Shown here: piece by piece, positions 8,694-18,768 of the stretch
Layout: the number at the start of each line of letters is the position of its first letter
Position numbering within the stretch: the stretch's first letter is position 1
Source: JBOGEN01 sp050743265
GTDB taxonomy: Bacteria; Actinomycetota; Actinomycetes; JBOGEN01
DNA length: 58,123 bases
Direction of reading: 5' to 3'
Assembly: GCA_050743265.1 (NCBI GenBank)
Contig: JBOGEN010000098.1
Span: forward strand, 1-58,123
Notes under the pieces: model-generated
The model's input: only the letters and a program-made list of their open reading frames with translations
What the model was told of the DNA's origin: nothing
The model's database searches: none
Position numbers and translations under genes: made by a program

Positions 8694-9731
8694 TTGCGGA
8701 GGATTGTGAAGCTCGCGTCCGCGGTGCTCGCCGGGGCGCTCGTCCTGTCCGCCTGTGGGGGCGACGACGGTGACGGCGGCGGCGGCGGTGGCAGTGAGCA
8801 AGAGACCCTGAAGGTCGGCCTCGCGTACGACATCGGGGGCCGAGGCGACAAGTCCTTCAACGACGCTGCGGCCCGCGGTCTGGACAAGGCCAAGGCCGAC
8901 CTCGGCGTCGAGACCAAGGAGCTGTCGGCGAGCCAGGGCGAGACGGACGCCGACAAGGAGGAGCGCCTGCGCCTCCTCGCCGAGCAGGACTTCAACCCCA
9001 TCATCGCCGTCGGCTTCGCCTACGCCGTTGCGCTCGGCAAGGTCGCGCCCGACTTCCCTGACACGACGTTCGCCATCGTCGACGACGCGAGCGTCAAGGG
9101 CAAGAACGTCACCAACCTGGTGTTCGCCGAGCAGGAAGGCTCCTTCCTGGTCGGGGCCGCGGCGGCGCTGAAGTCCGAGACCGGGACGATCGGCTTCGTC
9201 GGTGGCGTCGAGACGCCGCTGATCAAGAAGTTCGAGGCCGGCTACATCGCCGGGGCGCAGAACGTGAAGCCGGACACCAAGGTCGAGGTGAACTACCTCA
9301 CCCAGCCGCCGGACTTCACCGGGTTCGCCGACCCCGCCAAGGGTCAGGAGTCGGCCGCCGGCCTGTTCGACGCGGGCGCGGATGTCGTCTACCAGGCCGC
9401 GGGCGGGTCAGGCCCCGGCGTGTTCGAGGCGGCTGCCGACGCGGGTGGGCTCGCCATCGGCGTGGACTCCGACCAGTACAAGACCGCCGACCCGAGCGTG
9501 CAGGACGTCATCCTCACCTCGATGCTCAAGAAGGTCGACGTCGCGGTGTTCGACTTCGTCGAGAGCGTGCAGAACGGCTCGGTGAAGCCGGGTGAGGTCG
9601 TCTACGATCTCGAGGCTAACGGTGTCGACTACTCGACCACCGGTGGTCAGGTGGACGACATCGAGCCCCAGCTCGAAGACCTCAAGCAGCAGATCATCAA
9701 CGGCGAGATCAAGGTTCCGACCGCGCCGTAG
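8694..9731 (+). CDS. BMP-family nucleoside-binding lipoprotein of an ABC importer
   Basis: Lipid-anchored substrate-binding protein of the basic membrane protein (BmpA/PnrA) family, which captures purine or pyrimidine nucleosides outside the cell. It has 345 residues. The signal peptide ends in the lipobox LSAC (18-21), C21 is the lipidation site, and a Gly/Asp linker follows. The binding domain starts LKVGLAYDIGGRGDKSFND, where the last Asp is typical for ribose contact. The start is TTG at 8694 with TAGGAGT six bases upstream; no ATG or GTG precedes the signal peptide. First gene of an importer and salvage operon, separated from the ATPase by a strong hairpin, so it may be made in excess. 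Confidence 0.93.
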   Translation: MRRIVKLASAVLAGALVLSACGGDDGDGGGGGGSEQETLKVGLAYDIGGRGDKSFNDAAARGLDKAKADLGVETKELSASQGETDADKEERLRLLAEQDFNPIIAVGFAYAVALGKVAPDFPDTTFAIVDDASVKGKNVTNLVFAEQEGSFLVGAAAALKSETGTIGFVGGVETPLIKKFEAGYIAGAQNVKPDTKVEVNYLTQPPDFTGFADPAKGQESAAGLFDAGADVVYQAAGGSGPGVFEAAADAGGLAIGVDSDQYKTADPSVQDVILTSMLKKVDVAVFDFVESVQNGSVKPGEVVYDLEANGVDYSTTGGQVDDIEPQLEDLKQQIINGEIKVPTAP

Positions 9732-9749
9732 GCGATACCGTCGCGTGGC

Positions 9750-9782
9750 CGGGCCCGGGGGGCATTCCCTCTCGGGCCCGGG
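9750..9782 (+). terminator. Hairpin between binding-protein and ATPase genes (attenuator)
   Basis: CCGGGCCCG (9750-9758) and CGGGCCCGG (9774-9782) form a perfect 9-bp GC stem, with an inner GGG/CCC pairing in the loop. It lies 19 bp after the lipoprotein stop and 28 bp before the ATPase start. In ABC operons such a structure commonly stabilises or partially terminates the upstream message, raising binding protein over ATPase. There is no U-tract. Confidence 0.6.
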
Positions 9783-9809
9783 CGCGTCACGGCGAGGGAG
9801 CACACAGCC

Positions 9810-11356
<1,547 letters not shown>

Positions 11357-11360
<4 letters not shown>

Positions 11361-12604
11361 GCACGACCGGACCGCGGTCCGGCGCCGTGGCCGGGCTCGG
11401 CGACCGCCTGCGGGCCCGCGCGACCCCGGAGCGCATCCTGCTCGGCCTGGCGGCCCCGGTGCTCGCGATCGTCGTCGCCGGGCTGCTGACGTCACTCGTG
11501 CTCGTCGTGTCCGGCGACTCACCCTTCGCCGTGTTCTCCTCGATGATCGACTACGGCGAGAACCCGGACACGATCGTCGCCGTGATCAACCGCGCCACCA
11601 CGTACTACCTCTCGGCGGTGGCCGTCGCCATCGGCTTCAAGATGAAGCTGTTCAACATCGGGGTGGACGGGCAGTACCGGCTGGCGGCGCTGCTCGCCGC
11701 GGCCGTCGGCGGTGCGGTGGACCTGCCGGCCCCGCTGCACGTGCTGCTCATCGTGGTCGTCGCCGTCCTCGTCGGCGGCATGTGGGCCGGGATCGCCGGG
11801 CTCCTGCGGGTCACCCGCGGGGTCAGCGAGGTCATCTCGACGATCATGCTCAACTTCATCGCGACCGGGATCATCGCGTACCTGCTCCACACAGATCGGC
11901 TCGCGGTGGCCATCGCGGGCAGCAACAACATCGGCACCAAGCCGATCCCCCCGTCCGGCCGTGTCGGGGGGATCGACCTCATCCCGGGTGCGAACACGGA
12001 GGTGTTCGGCTTCGTCGTCGTCGCCGTGCTGGTCGGCATCGCGTACTGGGTGCTGCTCAACCGCACCCGCTTCGGCTTCGACCTGCGGGCGGCCGGCTCG
12101 TCGGCCACTGCCGCCGTCGCGAGCGGCGTCAACGTCAAGAAGATGATCGTGGCCGCCATGGCGCTCTCCGGTGCCGTGGCCGGGCTCGTGGGCATGCCGC
12201 AGCTGCTCGGCGCCTCCTACACGTACGCGCTGGACTTCCCGGCCGGTCTCGGCTTCACCGGTATCGCCATCGCGCTGCTCGGGCGCAACCACCCGGTGGG
12301 CATCGCGTTCTCCGCGCTGCTGTTCGCATACCTCGACCGTTCGGCGCAGATCCTCGACTTCGAGAGCGTGCCACCCGAGGTCATCCTCATCATGCAGGGG
12401 CTCATCGTGCTCTCGGTGGTCGTGGCGTACGAGGTGGTGCGCAGGTTCGGCCTCGCCCAGCAGCAGAAGAAGGTGGGCGAGCAGCTGGCCGAGGACGAGC
12501 CGGGCCCCGCGCCGGGCGGGCCGAGCGGCGGACCTGGGGGACGGCCCGGTGAGCCGAGCGGACCCGGCGACGGCGAGACACCTGCGCAGGAGGCACGGGC
12601 ATGA
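11357..12604 (+). CDS. Nucleoside ABC importer permease 1
   Basis: BPD_transp_2-type integral membrane subunit, 415 residues. About eight to ten hydrophobic segments lie between 28 and 370. The FKMKLFNIGVDGQYRLA stretch and the GVSEVISTIMLNFIA coupling-helix region are typical of BMP-linked permeases. The start is GTG at 11357, overlapping the ATPase stop by GTGA. The C-terminus (from about 375) is a charged, then Pro/Gly-rich cytoplasmic tail of some 40 residues, longer than usual. It pairs with the next permease to form the heterodimeric channel. Confidence 0.93.
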
Positions 12605-13893
12605 CCGTGGACGACCGGGGCCACCAGCCGGACGAGCAGGCCCTTGCCACCCCGAAGCGGGAGTCCGCGCCGCCCGGCGCCACCCGGCGGTTCTTCACCT
12701 CGCGGGCGCTCATCGTCGGGGCCGTGCTGCTCGGCCTGCTCTCGCTCACCCGAATCCTGACCGGTGCGGACGACCTGACCTCCTCGGGCACGACCTCGGC
12801 GGCGCTGCGGCTCGCCGTCCCGATCGGCATGGCGGCGCTCGGCGGGCTGTGGGCCGAGCGCTCGGGCGTCATCAATATTGGTCTCGAGGGCATGATGATC
12901 CTCGGCACCTGGTTCGGGGGCTGGGCCGGCTACCAGTGGGGCCCGTGGTGGGGCATCGTCGCCGGGGTGCTCGGCGGCGCGCTCGGCGGGCTGGTGCACG
13001 CCCTCGCGACGGTCACCTTCGGCGTCGACCACATCGTGTCCGGTGTCGCCATCATCCTTCTCGCCACGGGGGCGACGCAGTTCCTCTCCGTCATCGCGTT
13101 CGAGGGTGTCCCGGGAGGCGGGGAGACCCAATCGCCGCGGGTCGACCCGCTGCCCACGTACACGGTGCCGGGGTTGTCGAGCGCGTTGCTGGACCTGGAG
13201 AACGAGGGCTGGTTCCTGCTCTCCGACGCCGCCGGTATCCTCCGCGCCCTGGTGACGAACCTGTCCGTGCTCACGATCATCGCGGCGGCGACGCTCCCGC
13301 TGACGTACTTCGTGCTGTGGCGTACGTCGTTCGGCCTGCGGCTGCGCTCGTGCGGGGAGAACCCCGAGGCGGCGGAGTCCCTGGGCGTCCGCGTCTACAC
13401 GATGAAGTACGCGGCGGTCACGATGTCCGGCGCGCTCGCCGGGCTCGGCGGTGCCTTCCTCACCATCGTCGCGGCGGGCATCTACCGGGAGGGCCAGACC
13501 GGCGGCCGCGGCTTCATCGGCCTGGCGGCCATGATCTTCGGCAACTGGCGGCCCGGTGGGCTCGCCGTGGGCGCGGGCCTCTTCGGGTACACCGACGCGC
13601 TGCAGCTGCGCCAGGGCGGCGACGCGGTGCACGCGCTGCTGCTGCTCCTCGTCATCGTCCTGTGCGGCGTGGCCGCCTGGCAGGTGTACCGGCAGCGGTA
13701 CACGCACGCGCTGATCAGCTTCGCGGGCGGTGCGGCGCTGCTGTTCGCGTTCCTCGCGAGCGACACCGTGCCGTCCCAGTTCGTCTTCTTCACGCCGCAC
13801 CTCACCACGCTGCTCGTGCTGTCCCTGGCGGCCCAGCGACTGCGCCCGCCCCGGTGGATCGGGCAGCCGTACCGGCGGGGCCAGGGCCGGTGA
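12601..13893 (+). CDS. Nucleoside ABC importer permease 2
   Basis: Second membrane subunit of the nucleoside importer, 430 residues with multiple hydrophobic segments from about 40 to 420. The ERSGVINIGLEGMMILG stretch (about 91-107) is the hallmark of the partner permease in BMP systems, and GRGFIGLAAMIFGNW is also typical. The ATG at 12601 overlaps the previous stop (ATGA), and the stop overlaps the cytidine deaminase GTG (GTGA), tying transport to catabolism in one coupled operon. Confidence 0.94.
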   Translation: MTVDDRGHQPDEQALATPKRESAPPGATRRFFTSRALIVGAVLLGLLSLTRILTGADDLTSSGTTSAALRLAVPIGMAALGGLWAERSGVINIGLEGMMILGTWFGGWAGYQWGPWWGIVAGVLGGALGGLVHALATVTFGVDHIVSGVAIILLATGATQFLSVIAFEGVPGGGETQSPRVDPLPTYTVPGLSSALLDLENEGWFLLSDAAGILRALVTNLSVLTIIAAATLPLTYFVLWRTSFGLRLRSCGENPEAAESLGVRVYTMKYAAVTMSGALAGLGGAFLTIVAAGIYREGQTGGRGFIGLAAMIFGNWRPGGLAVGAGLFGYTDALQLRQGGDAVHALLLLLVIVLCGVAAWQVYRQRYTHALISFAGGAALLFAFLASDTVPSQFVFFTPHLTTLLVLSLAAQRLRPPRWIGQPYRRGQGR

Positions 13894-14327
13894 GCGAGGC
13901 GCGGCCCGAGGTCGACTGGGAGCGCCTCCGGCGCGAGGCGCGCGCGGCGATGCGTCACGCCTACGCGCCGTACTCGCGGTTCCCGGTGGGAGCGGCCGGC
14001 CTGGTGGACGACGGGCGTGTGGTGTCCGGCTGCAACGTCGAGAACGCCTCGTACGGCGTCGGCCTGTGCGCGGAGTGCGGCATGGTGTCCGCCCTCCACG
14101 CCGGAGGCGGGGGCCGCCTCGTCGCGGTCGCGTGCGTGGATGGGAACGGGGGACCGCTGATGCCGTGCGGGCGCTGCCGCCAGCTCCTGTGGGAGAACGG
14201 CGGGGCCGGTCTGCTCGTCGACACCCCGCACGGGGTGATGCCGATGTCCGAGGTGCTGCCGCACGCGTTCGACGCGCAGCAGCTTGACGCGTCCCGCCGC
14301 GACGAGCCCCCGGGCCAGGGGTCCTGA
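13890..14327 (+). CDS. cdd: Cytidine deaminase
   Basis: Converts cytidine and deoxycytidine to uridine and deoxyuridine. It has 145 residues, the size of the homotetrameric small type. Zinc ligands and catalytic Glu are visible as C60-A-E62 and PCGRC (C93, C96). The SRFPVGAAG block near 29-37 and NVENASYG (49-56) bind the ribose. The GTG at 13890 overlaps the permease stop (GTGA). The 15-residue tail after the core is hydrophilic. Equivalent to Rv3315c in the same order (cdd, deoA, add) as in mycobacteria. Confidence 0.95.
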   Translation: MSEARPEVDWERLRREARAAMRHAYAPYSRFPVGAAGLVDDGRVVSGCNVENASYGVGLCAECGMVSALHAGGGGRLVAVACVDGNGGPLMPCGRCRQLLWENGGAGLLVDTPHGVMPMSEVLPHAFDAQQLDASRRDEPPGQGS

Positions 14328-14329
14328 CC

Positions 14330-15610
14330 GTGCACGCCGTCGAGGTCATCGCCGCCAAGCGCGACGGGCACACCCTCACCGGAGGGCAGGTCGCCTGGGT
14401 CGTCGACGCGTACACCCGCGGGGAGGTCGCGGACGAGCAGATGAGCGCGCTGTGCATGGCGATCTTGCTGCGCGGCATGGAGCCCGGTGAGGTCGCGGCC
14501 TGGACGGAGGCGATGATCGCCTCGGGGGAGCGGCTGACCTGGTCCGGGCTCGACCGTCCGACCGTCGACAAGCACTCGACCGGCGGGGTCGGTGACAAGG
14601 TGACCCTGCCGCTCGCGCCGACGGTGGCGGCGTGCGGCGCGGCCGTCCCGCAGCTGTCGGGGCGCGGGCTCGGGCACACGGGCGGCACGTTGGACAAGCT
14701 CGGGTCGATCCCCGGCTGGCGGGCGTCGCTGACCAAGGCCGAGATCCTCGGCGTCCTCCGTGACGTGGGCGCGGTGGTGTGCGCGACGACCGAGGGGCTC
14801 GCCCCGGCCGACAAGAAGCTGTACGCCCTGCGGGACGTCACCGGCACGGTGGAGTCCATCCCGCTCATCGCGTCCTCGATCATGAGCAAGAAGATCGCCG
14901 AGGGAACCGGCGCGCTCGTCCTCGACGTCAAGGTCGGCTCCGGCGCCTTCATGAAGACCGAGGCGGACGCGCGGCGGCTCGCCGAGACGATGGTGCGGCT
15001 CGGGACCGACCACGGGGTCACGACGGTGGCGCTGCTCACCGCGATGGACGTCCCGCTCGGGCTCGCCGTGGGCAACGCGCTCGAGGTGGCCGAGTCCGTC
15101 GAGGTGCTCGCCGGGGGAGGGCCGCGTGACCTCGTCGACCTCACGGTCGCCCTGGGGCGCGAGATGCTCGACGCGGCCGGCGTGACCGGCAACGACCCGG
15201 CCGACGCCCTGCGCGACGGCTCCGCGATGGACGTGTGGCGCCGCATGGTCGAAGCCCAGGGCGGTGACCCGGGCGCCGCGCTGCCCGAAGCCGCCGAGAC
15301 GCACACGGTCCCCGTCCCGGCGACCGGCGTCCTGACCCGGCTGGACGCGCTCGCGGTCGGCGTGGCCTCGTGGCGGCTCGGCGCGGGACGCTCCCGCAAG
15401 GAGGACCCGGTGTCGGCGGTGGCCGGAGTCACCCTGCACGCCAAGCCCGGCGACGACGTACGCGAGGGTCAGCCGCTGTTCACCCTGCACACGGACGAGC
15501 CGCGCCGCATCGCCCGGGCCCTCGAGGTGCTCGACGGTGCGGTCACGATCGGGCCGGCCGGGTCCGTCCCCGACACGCTGCCGCTGGTCGTCGACCGGGT
15601 GGCAGGCTAG
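14330..15610 (+). CDS. deoA: Thymidine / pyrimidine-nucleoside phosphorylase
   Basis: Splits thymidine, deoxyuridine and possibly uridine with phosphate to base and (deoxy)ribose-1-phosphate. It has 426 residues. KHSTGGVGDK (81-90) binds phosphate. The SGRGLGHTGGTLDKLGSI segment (110-127) is the classical phosphorylase signature. DVKVGSGAFM and the C-terminal AGVTLHAKPGD domain are also present. The start is GTG at 14330, two bases after the cdd stop. The product feeds the sugar-phosphate mutase and DeoC encoded further along. The start is not fully certain because no strong ribosome site precedes it, but coupling to cdd would explain that. Confidence 0.95.
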   Translation: MHAVEVIAAKRDGHTLTGGQVAWVVDAYTRGEVADEQMSALCMAILLRGMEPGEVAAWTEAMIASGERLTWSGLDRPTVDKHSTGGVGDKVTLPLAPTVAACGAAVPQLSGRGLGHTGGTLDKLGSIPGWRASLTKAEILGVLRDVGAVVCATTEGLAPADKKLYALRDVTGTVESIPLIASSIMSKKIAEGTGALVLDVKVGSGAFMKTEADARRLAETMVRLGTDHGVTTVALLTAMDVPLGLAVGNALEVAESVEVLAGGGPRDLVDLTVALGREMLDAAGVTGNDPADALRDGSAMDVWRRMVEAQGGDPGAALPEAAETHTVPVPATGVLTRLDALAVGVASWRLGAGRSRKEDPVSAVAGVTLHAKPGDDVREGQPLFTLHTDEPRRIARALEVLDGAVTIGPAGSVPDTLPLVVDRVAG

Positions 15611-15615
15611 GGCGC

Positions 15616-15978
15616 ATGCCCGAGCACATCAGCGCGCCCGTGCGCATCCCCGTCCCCGGCGGCAAAGTCATCGACGAGTACGTGGGCCGCGTGAGCACGC
15701 AGACCGAGCAGGCCAGCGTGGCGCGCATGGTCGCCCCGGGCGGATGGCAGGAGCCACCGCAGACGCCCGACTTCGACGAGGTCACGGTCGTGCTCGCCGG
15801 CTGCCTGCGAGTCGAGCACGGCGAGGGCACCCTGGACGTCCGGGCGGGGGAGGCGGTCCTCACCCGGGCCGGGGAGCGCGTCCGGTACACCACGCCGGAG
15901 GCCGACGGCGCCGAGTACGTGGCGGTCTGCCTGCCCGCGTTCTCGCCCGAGTTGGCGCACCGCGACGACGAGGGCTGA
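15616..15978 (+). CDS. Small cupin-domain protein
   Basis: A 120-residue single-domain cupin. The beta-barrel pattern is seen as a G(x)nH-poor motif 1 around 45-65 and a second motif, GEAVLTRAGERVRYTTP, near 81-97. Few of the usual metal-binding His residues are present, so metal binding is doubtful. The ATG at 15616 is six bases after the deoA stop, so it belongs to the nucleoside operon. Function unknown: a small-molecule sensor or sugar-handling role is possible from position only. Confidence 0.75.
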   Translation: MPEHISAPVRIPVPGGKVIDEYVGRVSTQTEQASVARMVAPGGWQEPPQTPDFDEVTVVLAGCLRVEHGEGTLDVRAGEAVLTRAGERVRYTTPEADGAEYVAVCLPAFSPELAHRDDEG

Positions 15979-16006
15979 GCAGCAGGCACGGGGCGTCACC
16001 AGCGGC

Positions 16007-16012
16007 TAGCGT
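16007..16012 (+). promoter_or_regulatory. -10 hexamer (TAGCGT) directly before add
   Basis: TAGCGT ends six bases before the GTG at 16019, so transcription would start at or next to the start codon. This suggests that adenosine deaminase has its own leaderless promoter in addition to any read-through from deoA. Confidence 0.5.
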
Positions 16013-16018
16013 GGATGG

Positions 16019-17146
16019 GTGCTGACCAGACCGACGACCGACCAGATCCGCCGGGCCCCCAAGGCCCTGCTGCACGACCACCTCGACGGGGGCGTTCGCC
16101 CCGAGACCGTCGCCGACCTCGCCCGCCAGACCGGGTACGACCAGCTACCCGACACCGATCCGGAGGGGCTCGCACGCTGGTTCCGGTCGGCGGCCAGCTC
16201 CGGGTCGCTGGAGCGCTACCTCGAGACGTTCGCGCACACCGTGGGCGTCATGCAGACGAAGGACGCGCTGGTCCGCGTCGCGGCCGAGTGCGCCGAGGAC
16301 CTGGCAGCCGACGAGGTCGTGTACGCGGAGGTGCGGTTCGCGCCGGAGCAGCACACTCGGGCGGGGCTGAGCCTGTCCGAGGTCGTCGAGGCGGTGCTCG
16401 AGGGGTTCCGGCAGGGGTCGGCCGGGCGCGGCATCAGGATCGGCACCCTGCTCACCGCGATGCGCCACGCCGCCAGGTCGATGGAGATCGCCGAGCTGGC
16501 CATCCGCTATCGAGACGCCGGCGTGGTCGGCTTCGACATCGCCGGCGCCGAGGCGGGGTACCCGCCCACCCGGCACCTGGACGCGTTCGAGTACCTGCAG
16601 CGCGAGAACTTCCACTTCACGATCCACGCGGGCGAGGGGTTCGGGCTCCCCTCCATCTGGCAGGCGATCCAGTGGTGCGGCGCCGACCGGCTCGGGCACG
16701 GCGTCCGCATCATCGACGACATCGCGGTACGTGACGACGGGTCGGTGACGCTCGGCCGGCTTGCCGCGTACGTGAGGGACAAGCGCATCCCGCTCGAGAT
16801 GTGCCCCACCTCGAACGTCCAGACCGGGGCAACGGCGTCCATCGCGGAGCACCCGATCGGGCTGCTGCGCCGGCTCTACTTCCGGGTGACGGTGAACACG
16901 GACAACCGCACGATGAGCGGGACCTCCATGACCGACGAGATGGCCAACCTCGTCGAGGCCTTCTCGTATGACCTCTCCGACCTGCAATGGCTCACCGTCA
17001 ACGCTTTCAAGTCGGCGTTCATCCCGTTTGACGAGCGCCTCGAGATCATCAACACGGTGGTCAAACCCCGGTACGCCGCACTGCTGGGCGAGTCCGTGCG
17101 GGCCGGCCTCGTGACCCACGCGCCCGCGCCGGACAGCCTGCCCTGA
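16019..17146 (+). CDS. add: Adenosine deaminase
   Basis: Deaminates adenosine and deoxyadenosine to inosine forms with one zinc, 375 residues. Metal ligands are H19 and H21 (LHDHLDGG), H203 in IHAGEG with catalytic E206, and D295 in VNTDNR; H227 in GHG assists catalysis. The GTG at 16019 is the only start that keeps the conserved N-terminus, and a TAGCGT promoter hexamer lies six bases upstream, predicting a leaderless message. It follows the cupin on the same strand and completes the deaminase pair feeding thymidine phosphorylase and purine nucleoside phosphorylase. Confidence 0.96.
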   Translation: MLTRPTTDQIRRAPKALLHDHLDGGVRPETVADLARQTGYDQLPDTDPEGLARWFRSAASSGSLERYLETFAHTVGVMQTKDALVRVAAECAEDLAADEVVYAEVRFAPEQHTRAGLSLSEVVEAVLEGFRQGSAGRGIRIGTLLTAMRHAARSMEIAELAIRYRDAGVVGFDIAGAEAGYPPTRHLDAFEYLQRENFHFTIHAGEGFGLPSIWQAIQWCGADRLGHGVRIIDDIAVRDDGSVTLGRLAAYVRDKRIPLEMCPTSNVQTGATASIAEHPIGLLRRLYFRVTVNTDNRTMSGTSMTDEMANLVEAFSYDLSDLQWLTVNAFKSAFIPFDERLEIINTVVKPRYAALLGESVRAGLVTHAPAPDSLP

Positions 17147-17179
17147 GCCCCGAAGCGCTGCCCTGTGCCCTGAAGCGCT
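17140..17179. repeat. 20-bp tandem duplication spanning the add stop codon
   Basis: GCCCTGAGCCCCGAAGCGCT (17140-17159) is followed at once by GCCCTGTGCCCTGAAGCGCT (17160-17179), two mismatches in 20. The first copy contains the add stop codon. One of five short tandem duplications found at gene 3' ends in this window. Confidence 0.8.
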
Positions 17180-17191
17180 GCCGTCCGGCCC

Positions 17192-17824
17192 TCAGGGGGC
17201 GGGGGTGGACGTGCGGGCGTGCGCGGCGAGCCGGATGCGAAACAGGGCGTCCTCCCGGCTGCACGGGTACGTGCCCGACGTGACCTGCTCGGTCACCGTG
17301 ACGGCCTCGTCGCGGTACAGCGCGATCCCGCGGCGGACGAGAACCGTCCGAGGCTTGCGCCGCTCCCCGAGGTCGCGGACGAGGCGCCGGTAGAACGTGA
17401 CCGCCGGGTGCGCGCGCAGGCAGATCGCGTCGGCGAGGATGCCCCGCTCCCGGCAGCCGGCGACGAGGGTCCAGGCGAAGATGCCCTCGGCGACGAACGC
17501 CGGCGCCGACCCGATGTCGATCGGGTGGGTGCCGACGGCCCTGTCGTGCGCGATGTCGTACCGGGGCACGTCGAGGCGACGTTCGGTGGCGAGCCGCGCG
17601 ACGGCCTGCAGGGCGCGGTCCGCGTCCCACGCCTCCGGTGCGTCCCAGTCGGGGACGCCGCGGACACGTGGCACCGTCGGGTTGTCCCCGTCCTTGTAGA
17701 AGCTGTCGAGCGCAAGCACCGGAAGGCCGCTGCTGCGCGCCACGTACGACTTGCCGCTGCCACTCGGACCGGTGAGCAGCACGACGAGCGCAGGAGCCGG
17801 AACCACGGCAGGGGAGTCTGTCAT
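17192..17824 (-). CDS. P-loop uridine kinase-like protein
   Basis: Small NTP-binding kinase-like protein, 210 residues, with Walker A GPSGSGKS (19-26) and LDSFYKDGDNPTVP near 38-51, the pattern of uridine kinase and phosphoribulokinase relatives. DIGSAPAFVAEGIFAW matches the region before the second nucleotide-binding Asp. The length fits uridine kinase. Placed between add (convergent) and the ALDH/deoC operon, it plausibly phosphorylates nucleosides taken up by the importer, though the substrate is inferred. ATG at 17824. A double hairpin separates it from the upstream ALDH gene. Confidence 0.8.
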   Translation of the reverse strand: MTDSPAVVPAPALVVLLTGPSGSGKSYVARSSGLPVLALDSFYKDGDNPTVPRVRGVPDWDAPEAWDADRALQAVARLATERRLDVPRYDIAHDRAVGTHPIDIGSAPAFVAEGIFAWTLVAGCRERGILADAICLRAHPAVTFYRRLVRDLGERRKPRTVLVRRGIALYRDEAVTVTEQVTSGTYPCSREDALFRIRLAAHARTSTPAP

Positions 17825-17843
17825 GTCCCGTGATGCCCGAAAC

Positions 17844-17885
17844 ACCCCGCTTCGGGGTCGGGCTCGCGCGAGCTTCGCCGAGCCC
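17844..17885 (-). terminator. Double hairpin between the short ALDH and the uridine kinase-like gene
   Basis: ACCCCG/CGGGGT (17844-17849, 17853-17858) and GGGCTCG/CGAGCCC (17860-17866, 17879-17885) form two adjacent perfect stems in a 77-bp gap. They are placed to end or attenuate the deoC-ALDH transcript. No U-tract. Confidence 0.45.
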
Positions 17886-17901
17886 ACGAGGCCGTCGGGG
17901 C

Positions 17902-18768
17902 TCAGATGCCGATCGGGTGCCAGACCGTCTTCGACTCGAGCAGCGCGAGCATGCGCTCCACGCCGGGCTCGGCGGTCCAGTCGACCTCGCCGGACGCCGG
18001 GCGCAGCACCCGCTTGAGGTTGTCGGCGGCGGCGCGCTCCAGGTCGGCGACGCTGTCCGGGGCCGCCCCCGCGAGGTCGAGCGCGTTCACGTCCATGTGC
18101 GAGGCGAGCCAGGGGGCCACCTCGGTCGTACGGCCGGTGAGGACGTTGACCACGCCGCCGGGCAGGTCGGACGTGCCCATCACCTCGGCGAGGGTGACCG
18201 CGGGCAGCGGCCGGTCCTCGCTCGCGAGCACCACGGCCGTGTTGCCGGTCACGACCGCCGGGGCCAGCACGGAGACCAGCCCGAGCAACGAGGAGCCCTG
18301 CGGCGCGAGCACGGCGACGACGCCGGTCGGCTCGGGGACGGTGAAGTCGAAGTACGGACCGGCCACCGGGTTGGTCGACCCATGCACGGCGGCGACCTTG
18401 TCCGCCCAGCCCGCATACCAGACCCACCGGTCGATCGCCGCGCCGACCTGGCGCTCGGCCTCCTTCGGCTTGACGCCCTCGCCGTCCTCGACTTCGCTGA
18501 CGAATTGCGACCGGCGCCCCTCGAGCATCTCCGCCACCCGGTAGAGCACCTGACCCCGGTTGTACGGCGTGGCGCCCGACCAGCCGGAGAACGCTTTGCG
18601 GGCGGCCTGGACGGCGTCCCGGGCGTCCTTGCGCGAGGCCTGCGCGGCGTTGGCGAGGAACCGGCCCGTGGCGTCGCTCACCGCGTACGTCCTCCCGCTC
18701 TCGCTCCGGGGAAAGGCACCGCCGACGTAGAGCTTGTACGTCTTGCGGACCGCGAGCCGGTCGCTCAC
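17902..18768 (-). CDS. Truncated aldehyde dehydrogenase-family protein lacking the catalytic region
   Basis: An ALDH-fold protein of only 288 residues against the family's usual 480-500. It retains the N-terminal oligomerisation and coenzyme-binding region, including GVVAVLAPQGSSLLGL and AVVTGNTAVVLAS, but ends before the catalytic Cys segment, so it cannot oxidise aldehydes alone. It is not decayed: the frame is open, the GTG start overlaps the preceding ALDH stop by GTGA, and codon use matches its neighbours. The pair mirrors the two-domain ALDH16 proteins, in which a second inactive ALDH domain is fused to an active one; here the two parts are separate genes. Likely a structural partner of the upstream ALDH. 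Confidence 0.82.
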   Translation of the reverse strand: MSDRLAVRKTYKLYVGGAFPRSESGRTYAVSDATGRFLANAAQASRKDARDAVQAARKAFSGWSGATPYNRGQVLYRVAEMLEGRRSQFVSEVEDGEGVKPKEAERQVGAAIDRWVWYAGWADKVAAVHGSTNPVAGPYFDFTVPEPTGVVAVLAPQGSSLLGLVSVLAPAVVTGNTAVVLASEDRPLPAVTLAEVMGTSDLPGGVVNVLTGRTTEVAPWLASHMDVNALDLAGAAPDSVADLERAAADNLKRVLRPASGEVDWTAEPGVERMLALLESKTVWHPIGI

